Shown here: piece by piece, positions 42,091 through 50,898 of the stretch
Position numbering within the stretch: position 1 is the stretch's first letter
Layout: the number at the start of each line of letters is the position of its first letter
NCBI GenBank assembly: GCA_013289665.1
Contig: JABCZN010000001.1
Coordinates: 124,001-188,000 of the forward strand
Direction: 5' to 3'
From: Acidobacteriota bacterium
GTDB lineage: Bacteria; Acidobacteriota; Terriglobia; Acidiferrales; UBA7541
DNA length: 64,000 bases
Program-made: the position numbers and the translations under genes
The notes under the pieces: model-generated
What the model was told of the DNA's origin: nothing
Seen by the model: only the letters and a program-made list of their open reading frames with translations
The model's database searches: none

Positions 42091-43932
42091 ATGAAACGCC
42101 CTATGTGGCTTGCGGCTGCACTGTTAACTTTACTCTCGACCACACCAGCCCGCGCCGATAACCGCTTCATTGTTCGTTCCACGCTGGGCACCAGGGCTCT
42201 TACGCAGCTCTGCCTGCTGCAGAGTTGCACCGTTGTGACCGCGATTGATGGAACGTTGAACCAGGTCTTCCTTCTGACGACACCCACAGCGATCGACCCG
42301 ACGATTTTTCTAACTCTCTTGCGGAACACGCCGGGCATCGTCAACGCCCAACTCGATCAGGTGCTCAGCCTGGTCGGTGGCCTCAACACTGTCACCACGC
42401 CGCCCTCAAGCCTGACAGACAGCACGCCAGTAAACTATTTTGGCACCACGGTCTGGAACGGCTACGCCAACCAACCCGCGTCCGGGATCGTACACGTTCA
42501 GGACGCGCAAACCACGTTTCAGGTATCGGGCAAGGGAATCGTCGCCGACATTGACACAGGGGTCGACCCCAATCATCCCGCCCTGAAAAGCGTCCTCCTG
42601 GCAGGTTACGACTTCACTCGCAATCAACCGGGCGGGTCGGAGATGACGGATTTCACTTCGCCCGCTCCCTCGCCGTGTCCCAGCTGCCAGCCCGCCATCG
42701 TGAATCAATCCACGGCTGCGGTTCTGGATCAATCGACCGCCGCGGTTCTTGACGGCAACCTGCAATACGCGGCGTTCGGTCACGGCACGATGGTGATGGG
42801 AGTCATCCATCTCGTCGCCCCGAACGCGCAGCTCCTGCCCCTCAAGGCATTTCATTCCGATGGCACCGGCTACCTCTCGGACATTCTGCGCGCCATCTAT
42901 TACGCCGCCCAGAATAATGCCAACGTCATCAACATGAGTTTCGATTTCAAAACTTCGTCTCAGGAACTCTCCAGCGCGCTCGACTATCTAAACAAACTCA
43001 ACATCATCTGCGCGGCTTCTGCAGGCAACGACGGCGCGATGGAAACGGTTTACCCCGCAGCGCTGCAGACCGATGTAATGGGCGTCGCGTCCACGAGCGA
43101 CCTTGACACCCGTTCCCCATTTTCAAATTTTGGCAACGCCATTGTCTGGGTCGCCGCTCCCGGCGAAGCAATCATCACCACCTACCCCTTTAGCACATAT
43201 TCCGCGGGATGGGGAACGTCCTTCAGCGCTCCTTTCCTCAGCGGTGGCGCGGCTCTCTTGCGCGCCCTTAGGACCGACATCAACCAACCACTCGCCTCTG
43301 CTGCCATCGCCCACGCGCAATTTGTTGGCGCCGACATGGGCAACGGCCGCCTGGATTTGCTGATGGCCCTCGCCGCGTTGCCAATTGGTTCCAGTTCGCC
43401 GGACTACAGCGTTGCCACTGCGCCCTCCGGCGCGACCATCACCGCCGGGCAAATCGCAAATTTCTCAGTTTCCGCGGCCCCTTCCGGAGGATTCAACCAA
43501 ACTGTAATCTGGACTTGCACGGGAGCGCCTGTCGCATCCACTTGCACTATCTCGCCTGCTTCCTCATCAATGGACGGCACAAACGTCGCCACCTCCACCG
43601 TCTCCGTCGCCACCACCGCGCGTTCGACTGCGCCACCGCCCGACAAGTTTCCCTTCGCCCCGCCGTCCCCGCGCCAAGTTCTTCCGATATTCATCGCATG
43701 GCTACTCGTTGTGCTGATCCTGCACAAGTTGAAACGTAGGGAACGTGCCAGGCGGTTGCTCAGCGCGGCAGTCGTCCTGGTTCTTCTAGCGCTTTGTAAC
43801 TCTTGCGGTTCTGGAATGGGTTCCAGCCCTCCGCCGACCGAAGGCACTCCAGCGGAGGCCTACACGATCACGATGACCGGTACTTCAGGCAGCCTCAGCC
43901 ACTCCGCCTCGTTCCAGCTCGTAGTGAAATAA
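42091..43932 (+). CDS. Membrane-anchored subtilisin-like protease (S8) with Ig-like tail
   Basis: This 613-aa paralogue of the first subtilase has a signal peptide (1-22), a Cys-pair propeptide (LCLLQSC), and the catalytic triad D155 (DIDTGVD), H231 (GHGTM) and S377 (GTSFSAP). The tandem QSTAAVLD repeat recurs at about 206-222. The extra C-terminus holds an Ig-like segment and a transmembrane helix near residue 535 (LPIFIAWLLVVLILHKL). A second hydrophobic stretch with a lipobox-like LCNSCGSG and another Ig-like piece follow. Such tails are common in acidobacterial proteins as I know them. It is probably displayed on the cell envelope. Confidence 0.92.
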   Translation: MKRPMWLAAALLTLLSTTPARADNRFIVRSTLGTRALTQLCLLQSCTVVTAIDGTLNQVFLLTTPTAIDPTIFLTLLRNTPGIVNAQLDQVLSLVGGLNTVTTPPSSLTDSTPVNYFGTTVWNGYANQPASGIVHVQDAQTTFQVSGKGIVADIDTGVDPNHPALKSVLLAGYDFTRNQPGGSEMTDFTSPAPSPCPSCQPAIVNQSTAAVLDQSTAAVLDGNLQYAAFGHGTMVMGVIHLVAPNAQLLPLKAFHSDGTGYLSDILRAIYYAAQNNANVINMSFDFKTSSQELSSALDYLNKLNIICAASAGNDGAMETVYPAALQTDVMGVASTSDLDTRSPFSNFGNAIVWVAAPGEAIITTYPFSTYSAGWGTSFSAPFLSGGAALLRALRTDINQPLASAAIAHAQFVGADMGNGRLDLLMALAALPIGSSSPDYSVATAPSGATITAGQIANFSVSAAPSGGFNQTVIWTCTGAPVASTCTISPASSSMDGTNVATSTVSVATTARSTAPPPDKFPFAPPSPRQVLPIFIAWLLVVLILHKLKRRERARRLLSAAVVLVLLALCNSCGSGMGSSPPPTEGTPAEAYTITMTGTSGSLSHSASFQLVVK

Positions 43933-44115
43933 CGGGCGCCCCCAGCCCGCCTCGCGTCCGATCCAATCTGAAATTCAGCCAATGCCTTAGTGACTCTTCA
44001 CAACCTTTCCGCATAACGCGCGAGAACAATTCTCTCTGTCACCTTTCCTTGCGCGACAATCTCGCTCATCAGGTTAAACTGGCAGCGCACGATTTTACGC
44101 GCAAGGAGATCTCCC

Positions 44116-44280
44116 ATGAGCAATGGTGGCGGCGGACGTTCGGCAGGCGTCGGCATCTGGGGATTCGGCAGCATGCTCGCGATAACTTTGTCCTGGAGCT
44201 TGCACCACTCCATCTTCTGGATGATCGTTCATGGAATCTTTGGCTGGTTTTATGTTGCCTACTGCGCGTGGATAAAGTGA
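44116..44280 (+). CDS. 54-aa small membrane protein
   Basis: This short gene has a strong Shine-Dalgarno sequence (AAGGAGA, 9-15 nt before the ATG) and ends 16 nt before the P450 gene. The 54-aa product has a Gly/Ser-rich N-terminus (SNGGGGRSAG), then one or two membrane helices (GFGSMLAITLSWSLHHSIFWMIV and GIFGWFYVAYCAWIK). I recognise no family with certainty, but short membrane proteins with similar N-termini exist. Confidence 0.65.
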   Translation: MSNGGGGRSAGVGIWGFGSMLAITLSWSLHHSIFWMIVHGIFGWFYVAYCAWIK

Positions 44281-44296
44281 GCTGCAGGCAGCCGAA

Positions 44297-45640
44297 ATGA
44301 CGAATAAGGGAACCCACGCGCCCCCCGGTCCGAAAGGCCTGCCGATTCTGGGCCTGGCGCTCGCTGTTCGCAACGACCCGCTGGGTACTCTGCAGCGTCT
44401 TGCTCGCGAGTTTGGCGACGTTGTCAGCATGCCGGTGATGCGCATGAGCCGCGTCCTGGTGAATCGCCCCGACTACATCCAACAACTCCTCATCCTCGAT
44501 CATGCAAAGCTTCACAAGAGCACGCTGACGAAGTTGGTCGTCGGCCCATTGCTCGGCCAGGGTTTGCTGATCAGCGAAGGCGATTTTTGGCGTCGTCAGC
44601 GCCGACTTGCCCAGCCCGCCTTTCATCGCTCGCGTACCAACGAGTACTCCCCGGTGATGGTCGAATGCGCCCTGGAACGGATGAGGAACTGGCGCGGCGG
44701 AGAAACGCGCAACATCGCCGAGGAGATGATGAAGCTCACCCTCGAGGTAGCGGTGCGCACACTGTTCGGCACCAGCCTCGCGGGCGATTCTGATTCCATC
44801 GGAAAGGCCATGACCTTTTTGATGCGCCACTATCTCCGGCGAGCCCGCACGCCGTGGCGCGTCCCCGAAAACTGGCCCACCTTCGCGAATCGCCGCGCGC
44901 GCCGCGAAGTCGAGTATATGGATTCGCTCATTTACGGCATTATTTCCGAGCGCAAGAAAGACACTCGGCCCCGCAACGACCTCTTATCCTTGCTCATGTC
45001 CGCCATGCACGAAGATGGCAGCCAGATGAGCGAGCGCCAGGTCCGTGACGAATCCATGACTCTTTTCGTCGCCGGCCACGAGACCACCGCTCTGTCTCTC
45101 GCGTGGACTTGGTACCTGCTCGGCGAAAATCCCGCCGCCGAATCGCGCTTAGCCGAAGAACTTCGGTCCGCACTTGCCGGGCGTCCAGCGGAAGTGTCCG
45201 ATCTCGAGAAACTTCCTTATCTCAATGCGGTGGTGCACGAATCGCTGCGGCTCTATCCGCCTGCTTTCATCATGGCTCGCATGAATGTGGAAACCGTCAC
45301 ACTCGGCGGGTATGAAATTCCACCGCGCACCACGTTGCTCGCCTCGCAGTGGGTGATGCATCGTGATCCCAGATTTTTTGAGCAGCCCGAGCAGTTCCTC
45401 CCCGAGCGCTGGCTCGACGGACTCGAAGACCGCCTGCCCCCGGGCGTCTACTTCCCGTTTGGCGACGGTCCTCGCCGCTGCATCGGGCAAGGGTTCGCCC
45501 AACTGGAGACGGCGCTGGTGATCGCCGCTATCGCCCAGAAATTTCGCTTCCGCCTGAGAGGAGGCTTTCCGGTTGTTCCCGAGCCGCTGGTGACCTTGCG
45601 TCCAAAATACGGAATCGAAATGAGCATCGAATCGCGTTGA
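44297..45640 (+). CDS. Cytochrome P450
   Basis: This 447-aa heme monooxygenase has the proline-rich start PPGPKGLPILG and the oxygen-binding I-helix motif AGHETTALS. ExxR appears as ESLRL, and the heme-binding loop FPFGDGPRRCIGQG has the ligand Cys395. It resembles class-I bacterial P450s that act on hydrophobic substrates; I cannot assign one. No ferredoxin or reductase is adjacent, so electrons must come from elsewhere. It is preceded by the 54-aa membrane gene and converges with the MFS porter. Confidence 0.96.
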   Translation: MTNKGTHAPPGPKGLPILGLALAVRNDPLGTLQRLAREFGDVVSMPVMRMSRVLVNRPDYIQQLLILDHAKLHKSTLTKLVVGPLLGQGLLISEGDFWRRQRRLAQPAFHRSRTNEYSPVMVECALERMRNWRGGETRNIAEEMMKLTLEVAVRTLFGTSLAGDSDSIGKAMTFLMRHYLRRARTPWRVPENWPTFANRRARREVEYMDSLIYGIISERKKDTRPRNDLLSLLMSAMHEDGSQMSERQVRDESMTLFVAGHETTALSLAWTWYLLGENPAAESRLAEELRSALAGRPAEVSDLEKLPYLNAVVHESLRLYPPAFIMARMNVETVTLGGYEIPPRTTLLASQWVMHRDPRFFEQPEQFLPERWLDGLEDRLPPGVYFPFGDGPRRCIGQGFAQLETALVIAAIAQKFRFRLRGGFPVVPEPLVTLRPKYGIEMSIESR

Positions 45641-45656
45641 ACGCGTTACGTCTGTT

Positions 45657-47003
45657 TTATTCAATCCCCAGCTTATGCTGCAACTGTTCCAGGCTGACGC
45701 CCTTGGTCTCGGGATAAAAGAGCAGTACCACGACAAATTGCACTATCATCATCGCTCCAAAAAGCAGAAACGGCGCGCCGCCCGAACCCTTCGCGACCTG
45801 CGGGAAATAGTAGGCGATCAACGCATTCATCACCCAATGTGAGGAGCTACCCAGCCCCTGGCCCTTCGCGCGCACGCGATTCGGAAACACCTCGCCGATG
45901 TAGACCCAGATCACCGCTCCCTGCGAAATTGCGAAAAACGCGATGTACGCCACCAGCAGCCACAGCAGGGAACTGCGGTGAGTTTGCGTGTAAAAAACCG
46001 CCGAAACTCCAAACAAGCATGCCGCCGTCCCCACAGCGCCTATCAGCAAAAGCGTTTTCCGGCCCAGCTTGTCGATCATTGTCATGCCGAGCAGCGTCGC
46101 CACCAGGTTCATGCTGCCAATCGCCACCGCCTGCAAGCCTCCCGAAATCTTGTCGTAACCCGCAGCCGCAAAAATATCGTTCAGGTAATACAAAATGGCA
46201 TTAATTCCGGCGAGTTGGTTGAACATTCCGATCGTGATGGCCAGAAAAATCGGCAGGCGGTATTTCCATTGAAACAGCGGCTCGGACGTCTGCAGTTTGT
46301 CGAGGTGAATGGAATCCACGATCTCTCGCAGTTCGCCTTCCGCGTCCTCCGCGCCCATCGATTGCAGCACGCCGTGCGCTTCTTCCACTCGCTTCTGCGT
46401 AACCAGCCAGCGCGAGCTGGGCGGAATTCCGAACAGCAGGATCAAAAAAATGAACGCGGGGATCGCCGCAATGCCCAGTTGCCAACGCCACTCGGCATCT
46501 CCCAGCGCAAACCGGGCAATGATGTAATTCGAGAGATACGCCATCAGAATGCCGATGACGATGTTGATCTGAAACATCCCCACCAGGCGCCCGCGGAGTT
46601 TCGCCGGTGCAAGCTCCGCAATGTAGACGGGCCCTAGCACCGACGAGCCCCCAATCCCGATCCCTCCGATGAAGCGCGCGGCCAGCAGCACGTACCAGTT
46701 CCAGGCGAATGCGCATCCCAGCGCGGAAATCACGTAGCATACGGCGAGAACCCTCAGCGTTTCGCGGCCCCCATATTTCTGCCCGGGGATACCAGCGGTC
46801 ATGGCGCCAATCACGGTTCCGATCAGCGCCATCGAGACAGTTAAACCGAGCTGCTCCGGAGACAGGTGATAAACAATCGTTAGCGCTTGGGTGGTGCCGG
46901 AGATAACCGCGGTATCAAAACCAAAGAGAAAACCGCCCAATGCTCCAACCGCCGCCGCTGTTGCCAGATTTTTGTTCACTAGTTTGACCTCGTTTCGCGG
47001 CAT
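45657..47003 (-). CDS. MFS sugar porter
   Basis: This 448-aa major facilitator of the sugar-porter type has twelve membrane segments. I chose the ATG at 47003 (MPRNEVKLVNKNLATAAAVGALGGFLFGFDTAVISG), which has the standard first helix; the frame extends 48 codons upstream without similarity. Signatures are AELAPAKLRGRLVGMFQ, IPPSSRWLV, GMFNQLAGINAILYYLNDIF, DKLGRKTLLLIG and YPETKGVSLEQL. It probably imports a hexose or pentose with protons; the sugar cannot be read. No catabolic genes are beside it. Confidence 0.95.
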   Translation of the reverse strand: MPRNEVKLVNKNLATAAAVGALGGFLFGFDTAVISGTTQALTIVYHLSPEQLGLTVSMALIGTVIGAMTAGIPGQKYGGRETLRVLAVCYVISALGCAFAWNWYVLLAARFIGGIGIGGSSVLGPVYIAELAPAKLRGRLVGMFQINIVIGILMAYLSNYIIARFALGDAEWRWQLGIAAIPAFIFLILLFGIPPSSRWLVTQKRVEEAHGVLQSMGAEDAEGELREIVDSIHLDKLQTSEPLFQWKYRLPIFLAITIGMFNQLAGINAILYYLNDIFAAAGYDKISGGLQAVAIGSMNLVATLLGMTMIDKLGRKTLLLIGAVGTAACLFGVSAVFYTQTHRSSLLWLLVAYIAFFAISQGAVIWVYIGEVFPNRVRAKGQGLGSSSHWVMNALIAYYFPQVAKGSGGAPFLLFGAMMIVQFVVVLLFYPETKGVSLEQLQHKLGIE

Positions 47004-47371
47004 GACTGTACCCCGTTCCGTGCCGGGAGGCGAGTGAGGAGAGAGTGACCCTTCCGCTGTGCTCAGGGCAGGCTGGTGATTGGTGACATGTGATGTGTGT
47101 CCAGAACCTATGAGCGGTTCCGACCGAGCAAATTGGGTACGATGCAAACCATTTCCTCATTCAGGCGAGGAGGTGTGCAAATGATTACCCCTCTACTGGG
47201 GTTGCCTGAGGAGTTCCGCTTATCCGACTGGGGATTGATCCGCTTTGTCCTTGTCTGCCAAGGGCTTTGTCCCAGGCGGCATGGGTAGAACGCTGCGCTC
47301 TGCGTTCCGGCGCACAAGATCATCCATAAGCCGCAACCCAGCCCAGGCTGTTATTCTGAACTGTGACTGCA
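47004..47371. other. Divergent intergenic region, MFS porter to mtgA
   Basis: This 368-nt region carries the promoters of the two divergent genes. A candidate 35-codon reading frame inside it is listed separately. I found no convincing promoter pair or riboswitch. Confidence 0.5.
47181..47288 (+). CDS. Possible 35-aa small protein
   Basis: ATG 47181 is preceded by GAGGAGG at 47167-47173 with 7-nt spacing, an ideal ribosome-binding site. The frame codes for 35 aa (MITPLLGLPEEFRLSDWGLI...) and ends 83 nt before mtgA. It has no recognisable homologue and could be a regulatory leader peptide or chance. Confidence 0.3.
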   Translation: MITPLLGLPEEFRLSDWGLIRFVLVCQGLCPRRHG

Positions 47372-48070
47372 ATGCCGGACACCGACACCCAGACCCCGCT
47401 CCGGACGGGCTTCCTCCGATCCGTTATTCGATGGCTGGTCATCGGCGTGGCGCTTCTTTGGTCGCTTGCCGCCCTGATCCTTGTGGCCGCCCGGTGGATC
47501 AACCCGCCGACAACCGCGGTGCACATGCAGCGCCGCTTGCAGGCCTGGATTCACCACACGCCGTATCGCGAACATTACAAATTCATTCCCCTCAGCCAGA
47601 TCTCGGCCGATCTCCAGCACGCGGTCATCGCCGCTGAGGACGCGCACTTCTACCAGCACCATGGATTCGATTGGCACGAGATGCAAATCGCCGCCGAAGA
47701 CGATTTGGAAGGCGATCGCACTCGCGGAGCTTCTACCATTACGCAGCAACTCGTAAAAAACCTCTTCTTTGGAACGGGCCGCTCGATCCTCCGCAAGGGC
47801 GCGGAGGCCACGCTGGTGCCGGTGGCCGAATTCGTCCTCGGCAAACACCGCATTCTGGAGATCTACCTCAACGTGGTCGAATGGGGCCCTGGTATTTATG
47901 GTGCAGAGTCGGCTTGCCGTTACTACGACGAAACCGCAGCCCGAAATATCGGCCGGCAACAGGCGGCACGGCTCGCTGCAATTCTGCCGGCCCCCCTGAA
48001 GCGACGACCCGATCGCATGAATAACTACAGTGCGATTATCCTTAAGCGGATGGGCCAGAAGGGTTGGTAA
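47372..48070 (+). CDS. mtgA: Monofunctional biosynthetic peptidoglycan transglycosylase
   Basis: This 232-aa GT51 protein polymerises glycan strands from lipid II. One N-terminal membrane helix is present (VIRWLVIGVALLWSLAALILVAARW), then the catalytic motif AVIAAEDAHFYQHHGFDWHEM and the second set GASTITQQLVKNLFF, EIYLNVVEWGPGIYGAE. There is no transpeptidase domain. I prefer ATG 47372 over GTG 47363, nine bases upstream; neither has a clear ribosome-binding site. It is followed by a 322-nt spacer before the anti-sigma-type gene. Confidence 0.95.
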   Translation: MPDTDTQTPLRTGFLRSVIRWLVIGVALLWSLAALILVAARWINPPTTAVHMQRRLQAWIHHTPYREHYKFIPLSQISADLQHAVIAAEDAHFYQHHGFDWHEMQIAAEDDLEGDRTRGASTITQQLVKNLFFGTGRSILRKGAEATLVPVAEFVLGKHRILEIYLNVVEWGPGIYGAESACRYYDETAARNIGRQQAARLAAILPAPLKRRPDRMNNYSAIILKRMGQKGW

Positions 48071-48392
48071 TCGCAACTCGAGGCGAATGAGCTCGGTGCA
48101 AACGCGGACTGACTCAAACACCGAGACCCTCCGGCCCGGGTGAAGTACGCGGGGCGCAAAAACCGCGCTTCGCTCAGCCGAGGCCGGTTGGCTGAAAAGG
48201 CAAGCGTTCGATAGGGGAGGGAAAATTTTTCGGTTGTCAGGGGACTGGGAACATGGCATTGTCTCCCCGCCGGGCAACCGGGACACAGCGGAGTTCCCAC
48301 ATCATTTTTCAGGGACGGGTGTACGAGTGCGCGGTAGACGGGTGAATAAAAACAGACAGCCGGGGCACGGAAAGGCCCGGGCAAGGTCCGAA
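48071..48392. other. Spacer between mtgA and anti-sigma-type kinase gene
   Basis: This 322-nt stretch contains a short CCGG-GCAA-CCGG stem near 48283 and no gene that I can support. The open frame of the next gene extends into it from a TTG at 48234, but without similarity. It probably holds the promoter of the anti-sigma/Mla operon. Confidence 0.5.
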
Positions 48393-48848
48393 ATGCTTTT
48401 GAAACTGGAGTTGCAAAGCAATCCGGAAGCGTTGTGCCTCGTTCGCGCCACGATCGAACGCGCCGCCGAAGTCATGCACTTTCAAGACGCCGAAGCCCGC
48501 GCCATCGTCCGCTCCGTTGACGAAGCTCTTGCAAACGTCATGCGCCACGCTTACGGCGGCCGCTTGGGGCTCCCTATCGAAATGATCTGCCACAAGCTGC
48601 CCGGCGGCGAACAGAAAAGCGCCGCAGGCGGAATCGAAATTCTCCTGGCAGATAGAGGCGTGCCGGTTAAACCAGCAACGCTCAAAAGCCGTCCTCTCGA
48701 TGAAATACGGCCCGGAGGACTGGGACTTCATTTCATCCGCGAGAGCATGGATGAAGTTGAATTTAGCCGCAAGAAAGGCAAGAATCTCTTGCGCATGGTG
48801 AAATATTTGTCGCCTACTCCCCAGGCAGCAGCATCGGAAGGAGAATAG
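48393..48848 (+). CDS. SpoIIAB/RsbW-like ATP-binding regulatory kinase
   Basis: The protein is 151 aa from the ATG at 48393; the frame continues upstream to a TTG at 48234. It has the GHKL kinase pattern: IVRSVDEALANVMRHAYGG (N-box), EILLADRGVPVKP (G1) and GGLGLHFIRESMDEVEF (G2). Such proteins phosphorylate a STAS-domain partner and bind a sigma factor or other effector. The STAS protein is the next gene, 3 nt away, so the two form a partner-switching pair. No sigma factor lies beside it. Confidence 0.88.
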   Translation: MLLKLELQSNPEALCLVRATIERAAEVMHFQDAEARAIVRSVDEALANVMRHAYGGRLGLPIEMICHKLPGGEQKSAAGGIEILLADRGVPVKPATLKSRPLDEIRPGGLGLHFIRESMDEVEFSRKKGKNLLRMVKYLSPTPQAAASEGE

Positions 48849-48851
48849 AAA

Positions 48852-49184
48852 GTGCAGATAGCAGCCCGACCGGCAACTGGTGGCACGATCCTGGATATCA
48901 CCGGGGACATAGACCTGGCGCACTCGCCGGCGATGCGCAAGGCGCTGCTCCAGGAAATCAGGGAGAAAAAGACGCCCAAGGTGTTTCTCAATCTGGAAAA
49001 AGTCCGCTACATTGACAGCTCCGGCATCGCCTCACTAGTCGAAGGACTCAAAGCCTCCCGCGACCAGGGCTCCCGCCTTATCCTCTACGGCCTTAGCAAG
49101 ACCGTCCGCGAGGTCATGGAGCTTTCTCGTTTGCAGAAAATTTTCGAGATACACGATAGTGAAGCCCAGGCGCTTGCTTCCTAG
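48852..49184 (+). CDS. STAS-domain protein (SpoIIAA-like, possible MlaB role)
   Basis: This 110-aa STAS protein starts at GTG 48852 with GGAGA ahead. The phospho-serine loop is YIDSSGIASLVEGLKASRD, as in anti-anti-sigma factors. It lies between the kinase and the Mla-type permease. Because E. coli MlaB is also a STAS protein bound to the lipid transporter ATPase, it may serve either as antagonist of the kinase or as the MlaB-like subunit. Sequence alone does not settle this. Confidence 0.87.
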   Translation: MQIAARPATGGTILDITGDIDLAHSPAMRKALLQEIREKKTPKVFLNLEKVRYIDSSGIASLVEGLKASRDQGSRLILYGLSKTVREVMELSRLQKIFEIHDSEAQALAS

Positions 49185-49226
49185 CGTCCGAGCCAGGTCT
49201 GTTCCCCGCAAAGGTAGCCAGAACAC

Positions 49227-50024
49227 GTGGAATTCTTTGGGAAAATAGGCAGCTCTGTCGAAGGCGGCTTGGCCTACGTTGGCGCGCTGACGTCGCTGGC
49301 CGGCCGAGCCGCATATTTCACGTTCATCGGGCCGTTTCAGGGCAAGCCGCTCCGCTTTCAGCGCGCTGTGTCGCAAGCGATGGAAGCGGGTGTTCGCGCC
49401 CTTCCCATCCTCTCCCTAATCACTTTTTTCATCGGCTTGATTCTCGCGTTGCAGGCAGCCTATGAACTTCGCCGTTTCGGCGCCATCAGCTTCGTTGCCA
49501 GCGCCGTCGCACTTTCCATGACTCGCGAACTGGGGCCGCTGATCACCGCGGTCATCGTCATCGGGCGCTCCGGCTCCGCGTTTGCCGCCGAACTCGGCAC
49601 CATGAGAGTCTCCGAGGAAATTGATGCTCTCGAAACCATGGCCATCAATCCCGTCAGCTTCCTGGTAGCCCCCAAATTCATTGCCATGATCCTGATGCTT
49701 CCGTGCCTTACGATCTGGGCCAACTTCATGGGAATTCTCGGCGGCTCATTATTCGGAGTCGCGCAAGCGGACTTCACTTTTCCCCGCTACATCATCGCTT
49801 CCCTCGACGCTCTTTTCATGCGCGATGTGGTCACCGGCCTAATCAAAAGCTTCATGTTCGGCGTCACCATCACGGCGGTCGGCTGCCTGGAGGGATTGAA
49901 CACCACCGGTGGAGCCGAGCAAGTGGGCCGCTCCACCACTCGCGCCGTGGTCATGTCCATTTTTCTTGTGATTCTTGTCGACCTTGTCTTTACAATGCTT
50001 TTCTACTTCCTGGGAGAACACTAA
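49227..50024 (+). CDS. mlaE: MlaE-family lipid ABC transporter permease
   Basis: This 265-aa permease of the phospholipid transport (Mla/MCE) type starts at GTG 49227. The family core is clear: LALQAAYELRRFGAISFVASAVALSMTRELGPLITAVIVIGRSGSAFAAELGTMRVSEEIDALETMAINP. It is followed 5 nt later by the ATPase and then by the MCE protein. It moves lipids between the inner membrane and the periplasmic MCE partner, in a direction that cannot be read from the sequence. Confidence 0.95.
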   Translation: MEFFGKIGSSVEGGLAYVGALTSLAGRAAYFTFIGPFQGKPLRFQRAVSQAMEAGVRALPILSLITFFIGLILALQAAYELRRFGAISFVASAVALSMTRELGPLITAVIVIGRSGSAFAAELGTMRVSEEIDALETMAINPVSFLVAPKFIAMILMLPCLTIWANFMGILGGSLFGVAQADFTFPRYIIASLDALFMRDVVTGLIKSFMFGVTITAVGCLEGLNTTGGAEQVGRSTTRAVVMSIFLVILVDLVFTMLFYFLGEH

Positions 50025-50029
50025 GGGTT

Positions 50030-50896
50030 ATGGCGCCATCGGTGGAAAATCTGGGCGTGGACGAGTCATTTGATGGCCCGATGATTTCTCTGCGCGATCT
50101 CCGCGTCAGTTATACCGGCAGGGAAATTCTGCACGGAATCAATTTTGACGTGCAGCGCGGCGAGACGCTGGTCATCCTCGGTGGTTCCGGCTCCGGGAAA
50201 AGCACGCTCCTTCGCACGCTGGTCGGCCTGGAAAAGCCAACTTCCGGACAAGTCTGGATTCGCGGCAAGAATTTTTCCGCCATCTCCGAAGTCGAACGTG
50301 ACGAAATTCGCAAGCGGCTCGGTATGTCCTTTCAAGGAGGCGCGCTCTTCGGTTCCATGACGGTCGGCGAAAATGTGGCTTTGCCCCTCCAGGAGCATAC
50401 CAAGCTGGAACCAACCACAGTTGAAATTATGGTTCGCCTGAAACTCGATCAGGTTGGCCTCTCCGGCTTTGAGGATTTTCTCCCCTCGCAATTGAGCGGG
50501 GGCATGAAAAAACGCGCCGCCGTTGCTCGGGCACTCGCGATGGACCCGGAAATCCTTTTCTTCGATGAGCCGTCCGCCGGCCTGGACCCGATCATCGCCG
50601 CCGGCATTGACCAACTGATTCTGGAATTGAAGAAGGCTTTCCACATGACCATCATCGTGGTGACGCACGAACTGGCCAGCGCCTTTCTGATTGCGGATCG
50701 GATGGTGCTGATCAACAAGGGAGACGTTGTCGCGCTCGGAACCACCGAAGAAATGAAAACCAGTAAGCATCCGCGGGTTCGCCAGTTTCTCGACCGTATC
50801 CCAGAACCCGCGGTTGCACAGGAACTTGATTATCTGCAGATGCTGACGGAGCCCTCCTCAAAATCAGGCGAAGGGCGTCAGGGGAAGAGCAGGTAG
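50030..50896 (+). CDS. mlaF: MlaF-family lipid ABC transporter ATPase
   Basis: This 288-aa ATPase pairs with the MlaE permease. It has Walker A GGSGSGKST, Q-loop MSFQGGALFGSMTVGENV typical of MlaF, signature LSGGMKKRAAVARAL, and Walker B ILFFDEPSAGLDP with H-loop VTHE. The start at 50030 is 5 nt after the permease stop; the longer frame inside the permease gene is antiphase. It lies 2 nt ahead of the MCE gene. Confidence 0.95.
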   Translation: MAPSVENLGVDESFDGPMISLRDLRVSYTGREILHGINFDVQRGETLVILGGSGSGKSTLLRTLVGLEKPTSGQVWIRGKNFSAISEVERDEIRKRLGMSFQGGALFGSMTVGENVALPLQEHTKLEPTTVEIMVRLKLDQVGLSGFEDFLPSQLSGGMKKRAAVARALAMDPEILFFDEPSAGLDPIIAAGIDQLILELKKAFHMTIIVVTHELASAFLIADRMVLINKGDVVALGTTEEMKTSKHPRVRQFLDRIPEPAVAQELDYLQMLTEPSSKSGEGRQGKSR

Positions 50897-50898
50897 AG

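Noticed and set aside
29612..43932. Type III-E CRISPR locus
   Set aside because: The sigma and TPR-CHAT genes recall such loci, but there is no Cas7-11, no spacer array and no other cas gene.
48071..48392. Riboswitch in the spacer before the kinase/Mla operon
   Set aside because: Only one short GCAA-capped stem is visible, and no known riboswitch core was recognised.
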